Made by a program: the position numbers and the translations under genes | Shown here: positions 51,379 to 60,119 of the stretch, piece by piece | Layout of the letters: each line of letters begins with the position of its first letter | Numbering within the stretch: position 1 is the stretch's first letter | Origin: Holophagales bacterium | GTDB lineage: Bacteria > Acidobacteriota > Thermoanaerobaculia > UBA5066 | NCBI GenBank assembly: GCA_016719485.1 | Contig: JADJZB010000030.1 | Location: 221,501-285,500 of the forward strand | Reading direction: 5' to 3' | Length of the DNA stretch: 64,000 nt | Notes under the pieces: model-generated | The model's database searches: none | What the model was told of the DNA's origin: nothing | Seen by the model: only the letters and a program-made list of their open reading frames with translations

Positions 51379-51828
51379 TCAGATCTCCCAGTCGAGGGCT
51401 TCGCGCTCGGCGCGCACGCGCCGGACCAGCTCGCCGACCGTGAGGCGTTGATAGACGGCGAGGCGCGCGCCGGCGGCCTCCGCTTCCAGGGCATCGACGA
51501 GGCGGTCCAGGCCGGCCCGGCCCTCGACGGCTTCCGAGTCCGGCGAGGGCCCGGCGAAGGGAGCCAGGACGGCCGCGAGGGGCGTTGCGGAGAGGTTCTG
51601 CCCCGCCCGGTATCCCCCCGTTCGGCCTCGGACGGCCACGAGGAGCCCCGCTCGAACGTACGGGGCCAGGAGCTGGTGGACCGATTCTCGCGAGAGGCCG
51701 AGAAGGCCTGCCAGTTCGGCAGCGCTTCGCTCGCCGCCCGGGTTCGAACTCACCTCTACCATCGCCTGGATCGCCTTTCTCTGCCTTTGGGTTAAAATCT
51801 TGAAAACTCCATTCAACTTTACTAACAT
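51379..51828 (-). CDS. Rrf2-family transcriptional regulator
   Basis: A 149-residue regulator with an N-terminal winged helix: RKAIQAMVEV, SAAELAGLLGLSRESVHQLLAPYVRAGLL and VRGRTGGYRAG (the Rrf2 wing). There are no cysteines for an Fe-S cluster like that of IscR, so it is closer to CymR-type members. It probably controls cysK, its downstream neighbour. The start is uncertain: ATG 51828 lacks a ribosome binding site and overlaps the degP promoter. An ATT codon nine codons later, after GGAG, would also give a family-like N-terminus. Confidence 0.82.
   Translation of the reverse strand: MLVKLNGVFKILTQRQRKAIQAMVEVSSNPGGERSAAELAGLLGLSRESVHQLLAPYVRAGLLVAVRGRTGGYRAGQNLSATPLAAVLAPFAGPSPDSEAVEGRAGLDRLVDALEAEAAGARLAVYQRLTVGELVRRVRAEREALDWEI
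51800..51828 (+). promoter_or_regulatory. Sigma-70-like promoter of the HtrA protease gene
   Basis: TTGAAA (51800-51805), a 17-base spacer and TAACAT (51823-51828) lie 22 bases before the protease ATG. The patch 51788-51835 is strikingly AT-rich and also holds the start of the divergent Rrf2 gene, so that regulator could block this promoter. Confidence 0.6.
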
Positions 51829-51850
51829 TATTTTGAGGCTGATTTCCGAG

Positions 51851-53191
51851 ATGTCAAGACACCTTCTCCTCCCCGTCGTCGCCGTCCTCCTCGCCACCGC
51901 ACCGTCCGCATCCGCCCAGCGAAGAGACGCGGATGCGCCGAGGGGCGAATCGGACCTCCGTCGCGGGGCCGAGGACCCTCGCCGCAGTCCCATCGTCCGC
52001 GCCGTCGAGCAGATCGGCCCCTCGGTCGTGAACATCTCGGCCGAGCGGCTCGTGCGGCGCCGGGCCAGCCCCCTCGACTACTTCGGCGCCCAGGGAGACC
52101 GGGCGCGCCGGTCCGAATCGCTCGGCTCCGGGGTGGTACTCGACGCCTCGGGGATCGTCGTGACGAACGACCACGTCATATCCGGAGCCTCGAAGATCTT
52201 CGTGACGACGGCGGACGGCCGCGAGCTCGAGGCGGAGCTCCTCGGCGCCGACGCCGACAACGACCTCGCGGTCCTGAAGGTGGACGGCCGGGGACTGAAA
52301 CCGGTGCGTCTCGGCACGACCGCGGACCTGATGATCGGCGAGACGGCGATCGCCGTGGGGAACCCCTTCGGCCTCTCGAATACCGTCACCACCGGCATCG
52401 TCTCCGCCCTCCAGCGGACGGTGAAGGGCGATTCGCGTACCTACACCGACTTCATCCAGACCGACGCGGCAATCAACCCGGGGAACTCCGGGGGGGCCCT
52501 CTGCAACGTCGTCGGCGAGCTGATCGGCATCAACACGGCGATCGTCGGCGGGGCGAACACCATCGGCTTCGCGATCCCCGTCGAGCGGGTCCGCAGGATC
52601 GCCGACGACCTCCTCCGCTTCGGGGAGGTCAAGCCCGTCTGGATCGGCGTGAGGGGAACGACCGTGACGGCCGAGCGGGCCCGTCCGAGCGCCCGGGGCC
52701 TCGGCATGCGCATCAGGTCCGTCTATCCCTCTTCCCCCGCCGAGGACGCGGGGCTGGAGCCGGGCGACGTCGTCGTCTCGCTGAACGGACGGCCCGTGGA
52801 ATCGCGGGAGGACTTCGACACTCTTCTCTCCGCCGTCGCGCCCGGAGCGCCGCTGACGCTGGAGACCCGGCGCGGCGAGCGTTCCCGCACCGCGTCGATG
52901 AAGGCGGCGCGCGTACCGTCGGACCTCGGGCTCGAGATCCTCCGGCGGGAGATCGGCATCTCCGTGGCGCCGGCTCGCACCGGGCTCGTGCTGACCTCGG
53001 TGGCGCGCGAGTCCCCGGCCGACCGGAAGGGGCTCGAGCGGGGCGACGCCCTCCTGGGCGTCAACGGCCGGCGCGTCGCGACGCTCGAGGACGCCGCCCG
53101 CGCCGTCGAGCGCGGCTACGGACGCTCGGGACTGGCCCTGGCCGTCGGGCGCGGCGGGTACACGTACAACGTGACGTTCGCCCTCGACTGA
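51851..53191 (+). CDS. Periplasmic HtrA/DegP-type serine protease
   Basis: A 446-residue protease with a signal peptide (1-22, cut near SASAQ). The trypsin-like triad is H108 (VVTNDHVISG), D138 (ADNDLAVLKV) and S213 (NPGNSGGAL). Two PDZ domains follow: about 285-375 (YPSSPAEDAGLEPGDVVVSLNG) and about 385-446 (VARESPADRKGLERGDALLGVNG; shown as short blocks). It degrades or refolds damaged periplasmic proteins. The ATG at 51851 was chosen because it places the signal peptide at the N-terminus. RseP elsewhere in the window could act in the same envelope response. Confidence 0.94.
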   Translation: MSRHLLLPVVAVLLATAPSASAQRRDADAPRGESDLRRGAEDPRRSPIVRAVEQIGPSVVNISAERLVRRRASPLDYFGAQGDRARRSESLGSGVVLDASGIVVTNDHVISGASKIFVTTADGRELEAELLGADADNDLAVLKVDGRGLKPVRLGTTADLMIGETAIAVGNPFGLSNTVTTGIVSALQRTVKGDSRTYTDFIQTDAAINPGNSGGALCNVVGELIGINTAIVGGANTIGFAIPVERVRRIADDLLRFGEVKPVWIGVRGTTVTAERARPSARGLGMRIRSVYPSSPAEDAGLEPGDVVVSLNGRPVESREDFDTLLSAVAPGAPLTLETRRGERSRTASMKAARVPSDLGLEILRREIGISVAPARTGLVLTSVARESPADRKGLERGDALLGVNGRRVATLEDAARAVERGYGRSGLALAVGRGGYTYNVTFALD

Positions 53192-53198
53192 AGTGGAT

Positions 53199-53242
53199 CG
53201 GGGAGGCTCGCCACGAGCCTCCCCGCGGCGCCTTCCGGCGCC
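53199..53242. terminator. Double hairpin between the HtrA and EamA genes
   Basis: The first stem is 12 perfect base pairs with loop CCA (53199-53225). A second small stem GGCGCC-TTCC-GGCGCC follows at 53227-53242. The genes converge here, so the structure probably serves both. Confidence 0.65.
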
Positions 53243-53290
53243 TCCCTCGACAGGGAAGGGCGGGGCGGGCGGAGCTGCCCGCCTCGCGAT

Positions 53291-54202
53291 TCACCTTCTC
53301 AGGCGCAGCTCCGAGACGACGATGCCGAAGAGGACGAGGCCGCCCCCCCACGCCTCGCGGGCGGAGAGCCGCTCGCCCAGCGTCACCGCCGCGAAGAGCG
53401 CCGTGAAGACCGGCTCGAGGGCGAAGATGACCGCCGCGTGGACGGCCGGCATCCGCGCCTGCGCCCAGGTCTGCACGAGCGTCGTGACGACCGAGGCGAC
53501 GAGCCCCATCCAGAGGATCGCCAGGAGGAGCTTCGGCGTGAATTCGAGCGGCCGCGCCTCGGCCGCGAAGAACGGCTCGGTCCTCCCGAGGAAGGGAGTC
53601 AGGAGAAGCCGGCCGACGAGGACCCCCGCGAAGGCGAAGACGATCTGCCCCGCCGAGTAGGCCCTCACGTCGTGCTTCGGCGAGGCGACGCCCATCTCCA
53701 CGAAGACGACCGCGTAGACGAGCGCCGTCAGGAAGACGAGCAGGTCGCCCGGGTCGAGCCCCGTCGCCCCGGTCGGCCACGACATCAGGCCGAAGCCCCC
53801 GGCGGCCAGGATCAGGCCGGCGAGGTTCGACCCCGAAGGCTTCTGCCGGTAGAACAGCCACCCGGCGACCGGCGTGAGCGGAACGGAGAGGCCCGTGATG
53901 AAGGCGGCCTTGGAGGCGGTCGTGAAGAGCTGCCCGACGAGCTGGCAGCCGATGCCGACCGCGAGGAGGAGGCCGATGATCGCGCTGTCCTTCACGAGGC
54001 CCGGCGTCCGGGGCCGGCCGCGGGCGAAGAAGACGAGGATGCCCGCGGCCACGCCGTAGCGCAGGGCGAGGAACAGGAGCGGCGGCGTCTCCTTCAGGAT
54101 GAGTTCGTTGACGATGAACGTCGAGCCCCAGATCGCCGTCACGACGACGAGGGCGGAATCGGCGAGGAGCGCCTCGCGGCGCGGCACGTCCAAAGGGCTC
54201 AC
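53291..54202 (-). CDS. EamA/DMT-family transporter
   Basis: A 303-residue membrane protein with ten predicted helices in two EamA repeats. The first half has VVTAIWGSTFIVNELIL and the second LEPVFTALFAAVTLGERLSAREAWGGGLVLFGI, cited as its LEPVFTALFA block. Members export amino acids or other metabolites; the substrate is not evident. The start is GTG with TATCAT 9 bases upstream and no ribosome binding site. It diverges from gltX across 53 bases. Confidence 0.88.
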   Translation of the reverse strand: MSPLDVPRREALLADSALVVVTAIWGSTFIVNELILKETPPLLFLALRYGVAAGILVFFARGRPRTPGLVKDSAIIGLLLAVGIGCQLVGQLFTTASKAAFITGLSVPLTPVAGWLFYRQKPSGSNLAGLILAAGGFGLMSWPTGATGLDPGDLLVFLTALVYAVVFVEMGVASPKHDVRAYSAGQIVFAFAGVLVGRLLLTPFLGRTEPFFAAEARPLEFTPKLLLAILWMGLVASVVTTLVQTWAQARMPAVHAAVIFALEPVFTALFAAVTLGERLSAREAWGGGLVLFGIVVSELRLRR

Positions 54203-54211
54203 GGCCGGCGG

Positions 54212-54246
54212 ATGATACGGGCCCGCCGGACCCCGGCAGTTATCAT
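54212..54246. promoter_or_regulatory. Mirror-image -10 boxes for the EamA gene and gltX
   Basis: TATCAT at 54241-54246 (plus strand) lies 9 bases before the gltX ATG. TATCAT on the minus strand (54217-54212) lies 9 bases before the EamA GTG. Together they form the inverted repeat GATGATA/TATCATC. Neither gene has a ribosome binding site. Confidence 0.45.
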
Positions 54247-54255
54247 CACGGGCCC

Positions 54256-55685
54256 ATGACTTCGGCCCCTCGCGTCCGCTTCGCCCCCTCGCCCACCGGC
54301 TCCCTCCACGTCGGCGGCGCCCGCACCGCTCTCTACAACTGGCTCTTCGCGCGCCGCCACGGCGGCACCTTCATCCTCCGGATCGAGGACACCGACGTCG
54401 ACCGGAACAAGCCCGAGCTCGTCGACCAGATCCTCGAGGCGATGACCTGGCTCGGCCTGACGTGGGACGAGGGCCCGTTCCGCCAGAGCGAGAGGTACGG
54501 CCTCTACCGCGAGGCGGCCGCCCGGCTCCTCGCCGAAGGGAAGGCCTACCGCGCCTTCGAGACCCCCGAGGAGCTCGAGGCCGCGCGCAAGGCGGCCGAC
54601 GCCGCCGGAGAGACGTTCCGGTATTCCGGCGCGGGGCGCGAGATCCCGGTGGCCGAGTCGGACCGCCGCGCCGCCGCGGGAGAGCCGTTCGTCATCCGGC
54701 TGAAGATGCCGGACGAGGCGATCGTCGTCGACGACATCGTCCAGGGCCGGGCCGAGTTCCCGGCCGGCTCGCTCGACGACTTCGTCCTGATGCGCTCCGA
54801 CGGCCACCCGCTCTACCACTTCTCCGTCTGCGTCGACGACGTGGAGATGCGGATCACGCACGTCGTGCGGGGCGTCGACCACCTCCCGAACACGCCCAAG
54901 CACGTCGCCCTCTTCGCCGCCCTCGGCGCCGAGCCGCCGAAGTTCGCGCACCTCGGGATGATCCTCGGCGCCGACGGCAAGAAGCTCTCGAAGCGGCACG
55001 GCGCGGCCGGCGCCGAGGAGTTCCGCGCCCAGGGGCTCCTCCCCGAGGCGCTCGTCAACTTCCTCGCGCTTCTCGGCTGGTCGCCGGGCGAGGACCGCGA
55101 ACGCATGACGATGGACGAGATGGCCTCGCTCTTCTCCCTCGAGAGGATCGGGCCCTCCCCCTCGCGCTTCGACCACGAGAAGCTCGCCTGGCTGAACGGC
55201 CAGTACCTCCAGGACGTCCCCGACGCGCGCCTCCTCGAGCTCGCGCGCCCCTTCGGCCTCCCACGGCGTGCTGCCCGGACGAGACGCTCCTCTGCGCGCT
55301 CCCGCTCCAGAAGCAGCGCGCGAAGACCCTCGTCGAGCTCGCGACGGGCCTCTCCGTCTACGGGGACGACCCCGCCGAGTACGACGCCGCGGGAATGAAG
55401 AAGTTCGGCAAGGCTGCGAACGCCCCGCTCCTCAGGTCCTTCGTCGAGCGGATTTCCGCCCTCCCGTCCCTTTCCCACGCCGCGATCGAGGAGGCCGCCC
55501 GCGCCCTCGCCGCCGAGGCGGGCGTCAAGCTGGGCGACCTCGCCCAGCCGGTGCGCCTCGCCCTCACCGGCACCCTCGCCTCCCCTCCCCTCTTCGAGAT
55601 GATCGAGGTCCTCGGTCTCGAGACGACCCGGCGGCGCGCCCTCGCGCTGGCGGCGAGAATCGAGATCGAAGAGGCCCCGAGCTGA
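54256..55685 (+). CDS. gltX: Glutamyl-tRNA synthetase, one-base frameshift
   Basis: A class I synthetase. RFAPSPTGSLHVGGARTALYNW holds the HIGH-like motif (HVGG), and DGKKLSKRHGA is the KMSKS loop. The given frame derails after ARPFGL at a three-C run (55259-55262 area) and would stop at 55398. Adding one C restores LPTACCPDETLLCALPLQKQ and continues to a stop at 55683-55685, giving about 476 residues, a normal size. The corrected protein charges tRNA-Glu. The gene should be essential, so a sequence error is likely. glnS follows 8 bases later. Confidence 0.9.
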
Positions 55686-55693
55686 GGCAACCG

Positions 55694-57394
55694 ATGGAAG
55701 AGACGCAGACCCCCGCCCCCGAGACCCCCGGCAAGGACTTCATCCGAGAGATCGTCGAGGACGACCTCCGAACGGGGAAGCACACGACCGTCGCCACGCG
55801 CTTCCCGCCCGAGCCGAACGGCTACCTCCACATCGGCCACGCCAAGTCGATCTGCCTGAACTTCGGCGTCGCGAAGGAGTACGGCGGCACCTGCAACCTC
55901 CGCTTCGACGACACGAACCCCCTCAAGGAGGACGTCGAGTACGTCGACGCCATCGAGGAGGACGTCCGCTGGCTCGGCTTCGAGTGGCACGGGATGTTCT
56001 ACGCCTCGGACTACTTCGGCAGGATCTACGACTTCGCCGAGGAGCTGATCCGGCGCGGGAAGGCCTTCGTCTGCGACCTCACCGCCGACGAGGTCCGCGC
56101 CACGCGCGGCACGCTGACCGAGCCCGGGAAGAACAGCCCGTACCGCGACCGCCCCGTCGAGGAGAGCCTCGACCTCTTCCGCCGGATGCGCGCCGGGGAG
56201 TTCCCCGACGGCTCGCGGACGCTGCGGGCGAAGATCGACATGGCGTCGCCGAACATCAACCTGCGCGACCCGGCCCTCTACCGGATCCGCAAGGCGACCC
56301 ACCACCGGACGGGCGACGCGTGGTGCATCTACCCGATGTACGACTACGCCCACGCGATCTCCGACTGGATCGAGGGGATCACCCACTCCCTCTGCACGCT
56401 CGAGTTCGAGGACCACCGGCCCCTCTACGACTGGTGCCTCCTCGCCCTCGGCCTCGAGAACCGCCCCCGGCAGATCGAGTTCGCGCGCCTCGCCATCACC
56501 TACACGCTCCTCTCCAAGAGAAAGCTCCTCCAGCTCGTCACCGGCGGGCAGGTCAAGGGCTGGGACGACCCGCGGATGCCGACGATCGCGGGCCTGCGCC
56601 GCCGGGGCTACACGCCCGAGGCGATCCGCGACTTCGCCGACCGGATCGGCCTGGCCAAGCGCGACAGCCTCGTCGACGTCGCCCTCCTCGAGCACTGCCT
56701 GAGGGAGGACCTCAACCGTCGCGCCCCGCGCGGGATGGCGGTCCTCGACCCGCTCAAGGTCGTCCTGACGAACTGGCCCGTGGGAGAGGTCGTCGAGCTC
56801 GACGCGGTCAACAACCCCGAGGACCCGTCCGCCGGGACGCGCAAGGTCGCCTTCGGCCGCGAGCTCTGGATCGACCGGGACGACTTCCGCGAGGTGCCGC
56901 CCCCGAAGTACCACCGCCTCTCTCCGGGGCAGGAGGTGCGCCTGCGCTGGGGCTTCATCATCCGGTGCGAGGAGGTCGTGAAGAACGCCTCCGGCGAGGC
57001 CGTCGAGCTGCGCTGCACGTACGACCCGACGTCGAAGAGCGGGGAGGAGGGCGCCGCCCGCAAGGTGAAGGGGACGATCCACTGGGTCTCGGCGGCCCAC
57101 GCGGTCGCGGCCGAGGTGCGTCTCTACGACCGCCTCTTCACGACCGAGCTCCCCGACGACGCCCCGGAGGGCAAGGACTTCCTCTCGAACCTCAACCCCG
57201 AGTCGCTCCTCGTGAGAGAGGGATTCGTCGAACCGGCGCTCGCGTCGGCGCCGCACGGAGCGTTCCTCCAGTTCGAGCGCCTGGGGTATTTCTCCGTCGA
57301 TCCCGACTCGGGGCCCGGGAGGCCCGTCTTCAACCGCTCCGTCGGGCTGCGCGACACGTGGGCGAAGATCGAGAAGAAGGGACGCGGGGCCTGA
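55694..57394 (+). CDS. glnS: Glutaminyl-tRNA synthetase
   Basis: A 566-residue class I synthetase. The HIGH motif lies in PPEPNGYLHIGHAKSI (about 43-58) and the KMSKS-like loop is LLSKRKL. Further blocks are LRFDDTNPLKED and WCIYPMYDYAHAISD. The C-terminal anticodon-binding beta barrels are complete. Its presence implies direct charging of tRNA-Gln. It follows gltX in an operon, and a tRNA-Gln gene lies 0.5 kb downstream on the other strand. Confidence 0.96.
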   Translation: MEETQTPAPETPGKDFIREIVEDDLRTGKHTTVATRFPPEPNGYLHIGHAKSICLNFGVAKEYGGTCNLRFDDTNPLKEDVEYVDAIEEDVRWLGFEWHGMFYASDYFGRIYDFAEELIRRGKAFVCDLTADEVRATRGTLTEPGKNSPYRDRPVEESLDLFRRMRAGEFPDGSRTLRAKIDMASPNINLRDPALYRIRKATHHRTGDAWCIYPMYDYAHAISDWIEGITHSLCTLEFEDHRPLYDWCLLALGLENRPRQIEFARLAITYTLLSKRKLLQLVTGGQVKGWDDPRMPTIAGLRRRGYTPEAIRDFADRIGLAKRDSLVDVALLEHCLREDLNRRAPRGMAVLDPLKVVLTNWPVGEVVELDAVNNPEDPSAGTRKVAFGRELWIDRDDFREVPPPKYHRLSPGQEVRLRWGFIIRCEEVVKNASGEAVELRCTYDPTSKSGEEGAARKVKGTIHWVSAAHAVAAEVRLYDRLFTTELPDDAPEGKDFLSNLNPESLLVREGFVEPALASAPHGAFLQFERLGYFSVDPDSGPGRPVFNRSVGLRDTWAKIEKKGRGA

Positions 57395-57404
57395 CGGCCC
57401 GAAG

Positions 57405-57830
57405 GTGACCGCGGAACCGGACGTCAGAGCGCCCGCCGGGCGGAGGCTCCTCCTCTGGGCCCCCGTCCTGGCGATGCTGGTCATCCAGGTGGTGCTCTCG
57501 TCCCGGAGCCAGCTGCCCCTGCCGCTCCTGCGTTCACTTCCCGCCAGCGACAAGATCGCGCACGCGGGGTGGTTCTTCCTCCTCGGGCTCCTCGCCTACC
57601 GGGCCGCCCGCAGCGGCGAAGGCTGGCCGCGCCGCCGGACGACGCTCGTGCTCATCCTCGGGGCGCTCCTCTGGGGAATCAGCGACGAAGCCCACCAGGC
57701 CTTCGTGCCGGGCCGCGACGTGGAGCCTGCGGATGTCGCCGCCGACGTCGCGGGCGCGACCGTCGCCGCGCTGATCGCGGAGCCGCTCCTCCGGCGCCTT
57801 CGCCTCGTCGCCGTGCCCCCTCCGTCCTGA
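57405..57830 (+). CDS. VanZ-like membrane protein
   Basis: A 141-residue protein with four helices and the VanZ-family pattern: SDKIAHAGWFFLLGLLAY, then GISDEAHQAFVPGRDVEPADVAADVAGA (cited as SDEAHQAFVPGR). Conserved Asp, His and Glu residues in those motifs are present. Function in the family is poorly known; VanZ gives teicoplanin resistance in enterococci. GTG start, 10 bases after glnS. Confidence 0.85.
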   Translation: MTAEPDVRAPAGRRLLLWAPVLAMLVIQVVLSSRSQLPLPLLRSLPASDKIAHAGWFFLLGLLAYRAARSGEGWPRRRTTLVLILGALLWGISDEAHQAFVPGRDVEPADVAADVAGATVAALIAEPLLRRLRLVAVPPPS

Positions 57831-57861
57831 CCCGCCTCGCCTCGTCGCGGCGGCCGGAACG

Positions 57862-57883
57862 AAAACGCCGCCCGTGGGCGGCG
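57862..57883 (-). terminator. Intrinsic terminator downstream of tRNA-Gln
   Basis: On the minus strand an 8-bp stem (CGCCGCCC/GGGCGGCG, tight loop) is followed directly by TTTT and CG. It lies 14 bases past the tRNA-Gln CCA. The same hairpin may also end the VanZ-like transcript from the other side. Confidence 0.75.
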
Positions 57884-57896
57884 AGTTTCGTCAGGA

Positions 57897-57970
<74 letters not shown>

Positions 57971-58027
57971 ACCTGGAGGGGCGGGCATTATGAGGTCGGC
58001 GACCGTGCCGGTCAACCGGTGGGGCCG

Positions 58028-58561
58028 TCAGAGCGTCTTGGAGAGTGAAAGGAAGAACCGCGCCAGGTCCTCCGGAAGGCCGCGCCCCTGGAACGTGACC
58101 GAGACCTCCCCCTTCGCCGCTCCCGGCACGACGGCCGGTTCGGACACCCTGGAGGCCTTCCCGCGCCCCTTCTTCGGCGCAGCGTCGACCACCTCGGGCT
58201 GCAGCACCTTCGCAGCCTTCTTGCGCCCGTTCTTCCGCGGGCGCCGGGACTCCTTCGGGCGGAGCCGGGTCACGTCGGGCGGGCCGACCCGGATGCCGAA
58301 CTTCTCGGCCACGTTTTCGATGACGACGCGCGCCTCGGTCGTCGGGGCCTTCGCGAGGAGATTCCGGGCCCACGCGAGCGCGGCCGGACGGTCGATCCCC
58401 ATCTTCCGGCGCACCTCCCGGATGATCCCGGCGCCGATGTCGGCCGGCTTCATCTTCAGGGCCTTGCCGGCCGCGACCTTGACGTCCCGTTCGTTCAGGG
58501 ACTTGTCGCCCTTCAGGAGCGATTCCACCGTCTGGCGGAGCCTGTCCGTTTCTGAGGCCAT
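58028..58561 (-). CDS. Lys/Arg-rich protein of unknown function
   Basis: A 177-residue protein that I do not recognise. The N-terminal 95 residues are helical and look like small repeated three-helix units (SLNERDVKVAAGKALKMKP and GIIREVRRKMGI). The middle (about 105-145) is very basic and low in complexity (RRPRKNGRKKAAK). A short strand-rich tail ends with LPEDLARFFLSL. A nucleic-acid-binding role is plausible but only from charge. The ATG at 58561 follows GGAAGGAG. It lies 65 bases after the rhodanese gene on the same strand. Confidence 0.65.
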   Translation of the reverse strand: MASETDRLRQTVESLLKGDKSLNERDVKVAAGKALKMKPADIGAGIIREVRRKMGIDRPAALAWARNLLAKAPTTEARVVIENVAEKFGIRVGPPDVTRLRPKESRRPRKNGRKKAAKVLQPEVVDAAPKKGRGKASRVSEPAVVPGAAKGEVSVTFQGRGLPEDLARFFLSLSKTL

Positions 58562-58626
58562 GCGGTCTCCTTCCGTTTCCCGGGATTTTGCGCGCTTCGC
58601 AATTGTTCTACAAAAGTCAGGGGGAT

Positions 58627-58938
58627 TCAATACCGGGGAACGGACGGGTCGATCCGGCTGCCCCACGCGAGGATCCCGCCCTCCAGGTTGCAGGCCCCGG
58701 GTATGCCGTTCTTCCGGAGAAACTGCACCACCGTCGCGCTCCGGCTGCCGCTGCGGCAGGCCACGACGACCTGGGCGTCGGCCGGAATCTCGGCGAGCCG
58801 CTGCGGCACCTCGCGCATCGGAACGTGGTGTACCTCGAACGGGAACGGAGCGGTCTGCAGCTCGAGCGCTTCCCTCACGTCCAGCACGAACGGGGCCCGG
58901 CCCCCGTCGAAGAGCGCCTTCAGCTCCTCCACGGTCAT
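58627..58938 (-). CDS. Single-domain rhodanese-like sulfurtransferase
   Basis: A 103-residue protein with the rhodanese motifs VLDVREALEL and the active-site loop VVACRSGSRSA, where the Cys would carry the persulfide. Its ATG overlaps the mqnC stop (ATGA), so it is made together with a menaquinone enzyme. A link to Fe-S supply for the radical-SAM enzyme MqnC is possible but only inferred. Confidence 0.9.
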   Translation of the reverse strand: MTVEELKALFDGGRAPFVLDVREALELQTAPFPFEVHHVPMREVPQRLAEIPADAQVVVACRSGSRSATVVQFLRKNGIPGACNLEGGILAWGSRIDPSVPRY

Positions 58939-60119
58939 GCGCCCTCCCGTCCCTCGAGCCGGCAGCAGGGGGCGTGGCACCGGTCGTAGACCGAGCCCCG
59001 CTGGGCGGGCACGAAGCCGGCGTCGCGGATGAGGGCGACCATGTCGGCTTTCGTCATCCGGTTGTGGGCCCCGGCCGCGGCGACGACGTTCTCCTCGATC
59101 ATGATCGAGCCGAGGTCGTCGGCGCCGAAGAAGAGCGAGACCTGCCCGATCTTCCTGCCCTGCGTCACCCACGAGCCCTGCAGGTGAGCGACGTTGTCGA
59201 GGAAGAGGCGCGAAAGCGCCAGCGTCCGGAGGTAGTCGTGGCCGGTCGAGACCTCGACCGTGCCGTCGAGCGCGGTGTTCTCGTCCTGGAAGGTCCAGGG
59301 GATGAACGCCGTGAACGACTCCCGGCCCTCGGAGAGCGACGCGTCCTGGATCCGCCTCACGACCGCGAGGTGCGCGATCCGCTCGGCGTACGTCTCCCCG
59401 ACGCCGAACATCATCGTCGCGGTCGTCGGCATCCCGAGACGGTGCGCCTCGCGGTGGACCTCGGCCCACTTCTCGGTCGGCGCCTTCGCGAGCGCCCAGA
59501 TCCTCTTCCGCACGCCGTCCTCGAGGACCTCCGCCCCGCCGCCGGGGACCGACATCAGGCCGGCGTCGCGCAGCCGCACGAGGACGTCGGCCACCGGCAT
59601 CTTCTCCTTCTTGGCGAGGAAGAAGATCTCCGGCGCCGAGAAGGCGTGCCTGTGGATGCGCGGGTAGCGATCGCGCAGGAACGAGAGGAGCTCCTCGTAG
59701 AAGGAGAACGGGAGCTCGGCGTGGACGCCTCCCTGCAGGAGGACACCGGTCCCCCCGAGGGCGAGCGTCTCCTCGACCTTCGCGCCGATCTCCTCGAGGG
59801 GGAGGACGTAGGCCTCCTCGTCGCCCGCTTTCCGGTAGAAGGCACAGAAGCTGCAGCGGTAGATGCAGACGTTCGTGTAGTTGATGTTCCGGTCGACCTG
59901 GTACGTCGCCGTGAGACCCGGGTGCATCCGGCGCCGGACCGCGGCCGCGGCCGCGCCCAGCTCGAGGAGCGGCGCCTCCTCGAAGAGGACGAGCGCCTCG
60001 GCCGGCGTGATGCGGGCGCCGGCGACGGCACGGTCGAGGATCGCGGATACGCGGGGCGAGCCCCCGAGGCCCGGGACCGGAGGGTTGGCGAGGAATCCGC
60101 CGGGTGCGCCGGCCAGCAT
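58935..60119 (-). CDS. mqnC: Cyclic dehypoxanthinyl futalosine synthase MqnC
   Basis: A 394-residue radical-SAM enzyme. The 4Fe-4S cysteines are C85, C89 and C92 in NVCIYRCSFCAFYR, preceded by YQVDRNINYTN, which is typical of MqnC rather than MqnE. PGGGAEVL and FGVGETYAERI are further family blocks. It cyclises dehypoxanthine futalosine in menaquinone synthesis. The ATG overlaps the mqnA stop (TGATG). A rhodanese gene is coupled downstream. Confidence 0.94.
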   Translation of the reverse strand: MLAGAPGGFLANPPVPGLGGSPRVSAILDRAVAGARITPAEALVLFEEAPLLELGAAAAAVRRRMHPGLTATYQVDRNINYTNVCIYRCSFCAFYRKAGDEEAYVLPLEEIGAKVEETLALGGTGVLLQGGVHAELPFSFYEELLSFLRDRYPRIHRHAFSAPEIFFLAKKEKMPVADVLVRLRDAGLMSVPGGGAEVLEDGVRKRIWALAKAPTEKWAEVHREAHRLGMPTTATMMFGVGETYAERIAHLAVVRRIQDASLSEGRESFTAFIPWTFQDENTALDGTVEVSTGHDYLRTLALSRLFLDNVAHLQGSWVTQGRKIGQVSLFFGADDLGSIMIEENVVAAAGAHNRMTKADMVALIRDAGFVPAQRGSVYDRCHAPCCRLEGREGA

